Shown: positions 61,227 through 64,000 of the stretch, piece after piece | Position numbering within the stretch: the first letter of the stretch is position 1 | How the letters are laid out: the number at the start of each line of letters is the position of its first letter | DNA from: Bradyrhizobium sp. CCBAU 53338 | GTDB lineage: Bacteria; Pseudomonadota; Alphaproteobacteria; Rhizobiales; Xanthobacteraceae | Assembly (NCBI RefSeq): GCF_015291665.1 | Contig: NZ_CP030048.1 | Span: 1,922,001-1,986,000, forward strand | Direction of reading: 5' to 3' | DNA: 64,000 nt | Notes under the pieces: model-generated | Databases searched by the model: none | Told to the model about the DNA's origin: nothing | Seen by the model: only the letters and a program-made list of their open reading frames with translations | Position numbers and translations under genes: made by a program

Positions 61227-62647
61227 CCGGCATTCCGGGGGCGACGATCATCCGCAGCTTCGGCTTCAACGTTCCTTGCAGGCGATACCTGATCAGGGCC
61301 AACGTTACGACTGATCGTCGCCTTCCCGTAGTAGACGAGTTCGTACTCCGCATCTTAAAGGTCTGCGACACCCTGCCAGTGCGGCGATTGTCTGCCTTCT
61401 TCGGCTTCAGCGGGACCGAGATCAATGCCGTCGTAGCAGATCTGTCGGCGGCTGGCCTGGTGACGGTCGAAGGCAATTCCCTACGGCTTCACCGTTCGGC
61501 TCTGGATTATTTCCGCGGCCCTGAAGAGGATGGACCCCGCATATTGGAGGTCGAAAGCTGGGTCCGACGCCTGTGGTTCGATCTGGTCAGTAAGAACATG
61601 GTGGCGCCGGACCGGACTAGGTCCGCACGCCATCTCGTCGACATCCGGCCCGCAGGCACGGCCAGAGATCTTCCGCTGTCATACGCGCGGGAGGCATTCG
61701 AAGCGAATTTCCCCGAGTACCTCCGAAGGGTTCTCAAAATGAGGAACCCCGATCGCTTTTCGCTGTATTCCGTGTCGGAGGTCATTGCCGAGCGCTTTGG
61801 TTCGCAGGTTTTCCGGATGGAGGAGGAGCTGACGTTCGATCCAGAACCGCGACTCCGTCCGAATTTGACGAGCATCGACAGCGATAGCGCGGGCCGGTTC
61901 AATCTGCTCTCCGAGGAGATTCTGAATGCGTATCGAAAGCTCGATTGGGTGCAGGCGGCACCGGGCGGCGTTTCGGAATTCTCAGCGCTCTCCGGCGAAG
62001 GTTCGGTAGCGGACGCCTACGGTGGATCCGCTCGCTTCGACATCACCAAATGGCTCAGGCTAAATCCCGATCGTAGGAAGCCCGATCGGCAGAACCTCGT
62101 CGGCGCCTCGTACATTCGGCGCAACGTTGATTTCCTCGTCAACCTGATCGATAACGCTGCGCTGGCCCCGTCGGTGCAGGCATCGCGGGAACGCGAGATC
62201 GTCTGGTATCGGCCAGGCGGGTCGAACTGGGGGCGATCGCCCGACCTCCAGGAAGCCTTGCGCTCGATCAAGATTGCGCTCAGGCGCAAATACGGCAAAG
62301 TCGAGATCCGTACGAGACTGGTTCTCCCCGACGACTCCCGCCGAGATCATCCCGAAAACTTCAAGAACCTGTTCGACGAAGGCTATCTCGCGCCGCCGGG
62401 TTTCCTTCATCCCTCCGTTGAGGTCGTCCACGTCCGCGGCATCGCCGCGATCATGCTGGTAACGGTGGCGCTTTCGCCGACCGTCGAAGTTCCGGTGGGA
62501 TTCGCGACTAGCGCGACCGATCCCTTGGCAAGGATCGAGCGCAAGCTGACGAAAGTCGATGCCATCTTCGAGGAGGTCTGGAAGGGAGAGCGGATCGAGG
62601 AGGAGGAACACCCCGTCGGGCCGGAAGATGAGGAGCCCGAAGATTAA
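61223..62647 (+). CDS. Partner protein of NERD/helicase, winged-helix N-terminus
   Basis: 474 residues, start overlapping the helicase stop by four bases (ATGA). Residues 30-95 form a probable winged helix (FVLRILKVCDTLPVRRLSAF, NAVVADLSAAGLVTVEG). The middle and C-terminal parts have ordered strands and helices (VGASYIRRNVDFLVNLIDNA, ALRSIKIALRRKYGKVEIRT) and an acidic tail. No known catalytic motif was seen. Strict coupling implies a complex with the helicase, perhaps as DNA-recognition or regulatory subunit. Confidence 0.75.
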   Translation: MTGIPGATIIRSFGFNVPCRRYLIRANVTTDRRLPVVDEFVLRILKVCDTLPVRRLSAFFGFSGTEINAVVADLSAAGLVTVEGNSLRLHRSALDYFRGPEEDGPRILEVESWVRRLWFDLVSKNMVAPDRTRSARHLVDIRPAGTARDLPLSYAREAFEANFPEYLRRVLKMRNPDRFSLYSVSEVIAERFGSQVFRMEEELTFDPEPRLRPNLTSIDSDSAGRFNLLSEEILNAYRKLDWVQAAPGGVSEFSALSGEGSVADAYGGSARFDITKWLRLNPDRRKPDRQNLVGASYIRRNVDFLVNLIDNAALAPSVQASREREIVWYRPGGSNWGRSPDLQEALRSIKIALRRKYGKVEIRTRLVLPDDSRRDHPENFKNLFDEGYLAPPGFLHPSVEVVHVRGIAAIMLVTVALSPTVEVPVGFATSATDPLARIERKLTKVDAIFEEVWKGERIEEEEHPVGPEDEEPED

Positions 62648-62741
62648 CGGGGGCGCTCGGAGAGCCTTGCGCGACGAGCGAGACTCACCATAGTTTCAAT
62701 CATCATCGATTTTTTCGTCATTCAGCAAAGCACGATAACGT

Positions 62742-62924
62742 ATGCATAGAGCAAATCGCGACCTACCTGCGAGCGGCTTCGCCCTCATCGTCGATGGAAG
62801 AGTGAAGACGGAGTTCACCACGAGAGAAGGTGCAGATAGCGGCGCTAGAGATTTGAAACAGCGCTTCCCCAGCCTGCAGATCAGGATCTACGACGCCGAG
62901 AACAGGTCGCACGCTGATATCTGA
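62742..62924 (+). CDS. Small conserved rhizobial protein
   Basis: 60 residues: GFALIVDGRVKTEFTTREGA then ARDLKQRFPSLQIRIYDAEN. I recall very similar small proteins in many rhizobia; they look like a compact beta-alpha-beta unit. Function unknown. No clear ribosome binding site is seen. Confidence 0.65.
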   Translation: MHRANRDLPASGFALIVDGRVKTEFTTREGADSGARDLKQRFPSLQIRIYDAENRSHADI

Positions 62925-62953
62925 GAGTTGTCGCACCCGAAAATTGGACGTCG

Positions 62954-63211
62954 TTATCCGGATCTTTCATCTTCCGTGAGCGCCGCTCCGATAAGGCGCC
63001 AGACGCTCTGACGACGATCGTGATCCCGCACGAAAACAGTGCGCGTGGCCGGGGCATTGCCGGTCAGCGGGTTCTCTCCCTCCGAAATATCTACCCGATA
63101 GTCGCTGCGGTTCGCGAGATCGGAGATGTTCCCGATATGCATCACCGCGATCGTGCGACGAAAATCTGCCGCTCCTCCAGGAAATAGTTCAACTGTTACT
63201 CTGAGCATCAA
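62954..63211 (-). CDS. Small conserved rhizobial protein, coupled to FtsH-like gene
   Basis: 85 residues (MMLRVTVELFPGGAADFRRT, then MHIGNISDLANRSDYRVDIS and RDHDRRQSVWRLIGAAL). Similar small proteins are frequent in Bradyrhizobium, from memory, with the MHIGN..DL core. The start overlaps the end of the FtsH-like gene by four bases, so it is co-translated with that protease. Confidence 0.75.
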   Translation of the reverse strand: MMLRVTVELFPGGAADFRRTIAVMHIGNISDLANRSDYRVDISEGENPLTGNAPATRTVFVRDHDRRQSVWRLIGAALTEDERSG

Positions 63212-64000
63212 TCCTCCGTTTGGTCTTCGTCGTGTAACTCGGGCTTTACGGTCTGCGTCAGCAGGAGCCGCTCGATCTCGGAGCGATCCAGATATCCCGT
63301 CGTCTGCAACCGAGCGGCTACTGCCTCTACGGCCGGGCGGTTCTTTTCGATGAGGGCGCGAGCACGCTCATGACAGCGGTCCAACCTCTTTCTGACAAGG
63401 GAGGTGACGCCGGGATCATGAAGGAACATCTCCCGCGTATTCTTCGCATAATGGACGACACCCAGTGAGCCCAATCCGTAGCCCAATTCGAGGTCCAGGG
63501 CGGCACCCGTAGCACGGGCGAAATCGCTGTCATCGCCGATGCCGGCACCTATGGTCGCTTCGGCCCGACCGAGCAGGATCTCCTCAGCGGCCCGGCCGCC
63601 GAGGAGTGCGGTGATCAGATTTTCGACGCCAGCCTCGGTTTGGGCGTTCGCACTGGAGAGATCGACCCGGGTCGTTCCGCCATGATCCAGGATGCTCAAT
63701 GCCTGCGGCTCGAATACGTCGAGCGCGACACCGACGATCAGGTGACCCGACTCGTGGACGGCGCAGACCCGCCTGAGCTTGTCCGGCAGAGCTTCGCGGC
63801 CGGACCGTATCTCGTGAACGACATCTTCGATCGTAAGATCGCGTTGCGCGCGCCGTGCACGGGATCTCGCCCGCCGGACCCATGTCTCGACGTCGGCGCC
63901 GGTATGCCCGATCGCCGCGAGCGCGGCGTGGGTCAGGTCGGCGCCAGGCAGAAGGTTCGGCCCTAGATAGTAGCGCAAGATCTTTGCGAGCGCAGCGGCG
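63208..64000 (-). CDS. FtsH-like AAA+ zinc protease, 3' part (runs off window)
   Basis: At least 264 residues; the frame is open to the window edge, so the AAA+ ATPase part lies outside. The visible part contains the end of the ATPase lid (LPGADLTHAALAAIGHTGAD) and the M41 protease domain with HESGH (AVHESGHLIVGVAL) and DSDFARATGAALDLELGYG. M41 proteases unfold and degrade proteins. The sequence differs from housekeeping FtsH and fits the rhizobial AAA/M41 accessory type, probably soluble. It leads the small gene downstream. Confidence 0.85.
   Translation of the reverse strand, partial: AAALAKILRYYLGPNLLPGADLTHAALAAIGHTGADVETWVRRARSRARRAQRDLTIEDVVHEIRSGREALPDKLRRVCAVHESGHLIVGVALDVFEPQALSILDHGGTTRVDLSSANAQTEAGVENLITALLGGRAAEEILLGRAEATIGAGIGDDSDFARATGAALDLELGYGLGSLGVVHYAKNTREMFLHDPGVTSLVRKRLDRCHERARALIEKNRPAVEAVAARLQTTGYLDRSEIERLLLTQTVKPELHDEDQTED

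Noticed and set aside
1..64000. tRNA or rRNA genes and tRNA-borne attachment site
   Set aside because: No cloverleaf-like or rRNA-like sequence was noticed by eye; a tRNA scan would be needed to exclude one.

Overview
The window reads as an accessory region of a high-GC alphaproteobacterium of the Rhizobiales, most likely Bradyrhizobium or a close relative. The evidence is the gene families (AcuI, HWE-type kinase remnants, FtsH-like protease, many small rhizobial orphan proteins), two alphaproteobacterial LexA boxes of the GAAC-N7-GAAC type, and an EcfG-like promoter. No rRNA, tRNA or CRISPR array was seen. Many broken genes and a large serine recombinase mark it as a mosaic of mobile DNA.

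Layout. 1-7.1 kb: debris of a repeat protein, a single-domain receiver plus PAS histidine kinase pair, a DUF2147 protein, an AcuI-like reductase divergent from an HxlR regulator with an apparent ATT start, and a broken GNAT gene. 7.2-20.3 kb is a DNA-repair island: SRAP (YedK-like) protein, YhaO/YhaN-like nuclease-ATPase pair, Ku, a stand-alone LigD ligase domain, DinB, and a VRR-NUC nuclease fused to a DEDDh exonuclease. LexA boxes lie beside ku and in front of the VRR-NUC gene. 20.6-25.6 kb: a Lys/Ala-rich protein, an exported protein and a large DEAD-type helicase. 25.7-32.3 kb is one minus-strand cluster of five hydrolase or envelope genes: lipoprotein, gluzincin metallopeptidase, MBL-fold protein, patatin and secreted S1/P1 nuclease.

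34.2-38.2 kb holds the most unusual locus: a translationally overlapped three-gene operon encoding a caspase-like (C14) protease, a 580-residue protein whose last 177 residues contain a near-complete ribosomal protein uS5, and an MBL-fold hydrolase. An A9 run lies between the N-terminal module and the uS5 domain; a one-base slip in either direction gives an almost immediate stop. I infer a caspase-centred conflict (defence or programmed-arrest) system aimed at the ribosome. A membrane HExxH peptidase follows at 38.9 kb.

40.6-47 kb is plasmid- or phage-like cargo of orphan genes, with a serine-recombinase-like protein lacking its catalytic serine, a 560-bp control-type region packed with TGTCCA motifs in both orientations, and a 58-bp near-palindrome. 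47-52 kb contains a broken HWE kinase, a diguanylate cyclase, a putative nuclease, and remnants of a flavin monooxygenase and of a small paralogous gene. 52.2-54.6 kb encodes a large serine recombinase. 56.5-62.6 kb is a second defence-like operon: a 1565-residue NERD / pseudokinase / kinase / SF1 helicase protein overlapped by a winged-helix partner. The window ends in small rhizobial genes and the 3' part of an FtsH-like M41 protease gene that runs off the edge.
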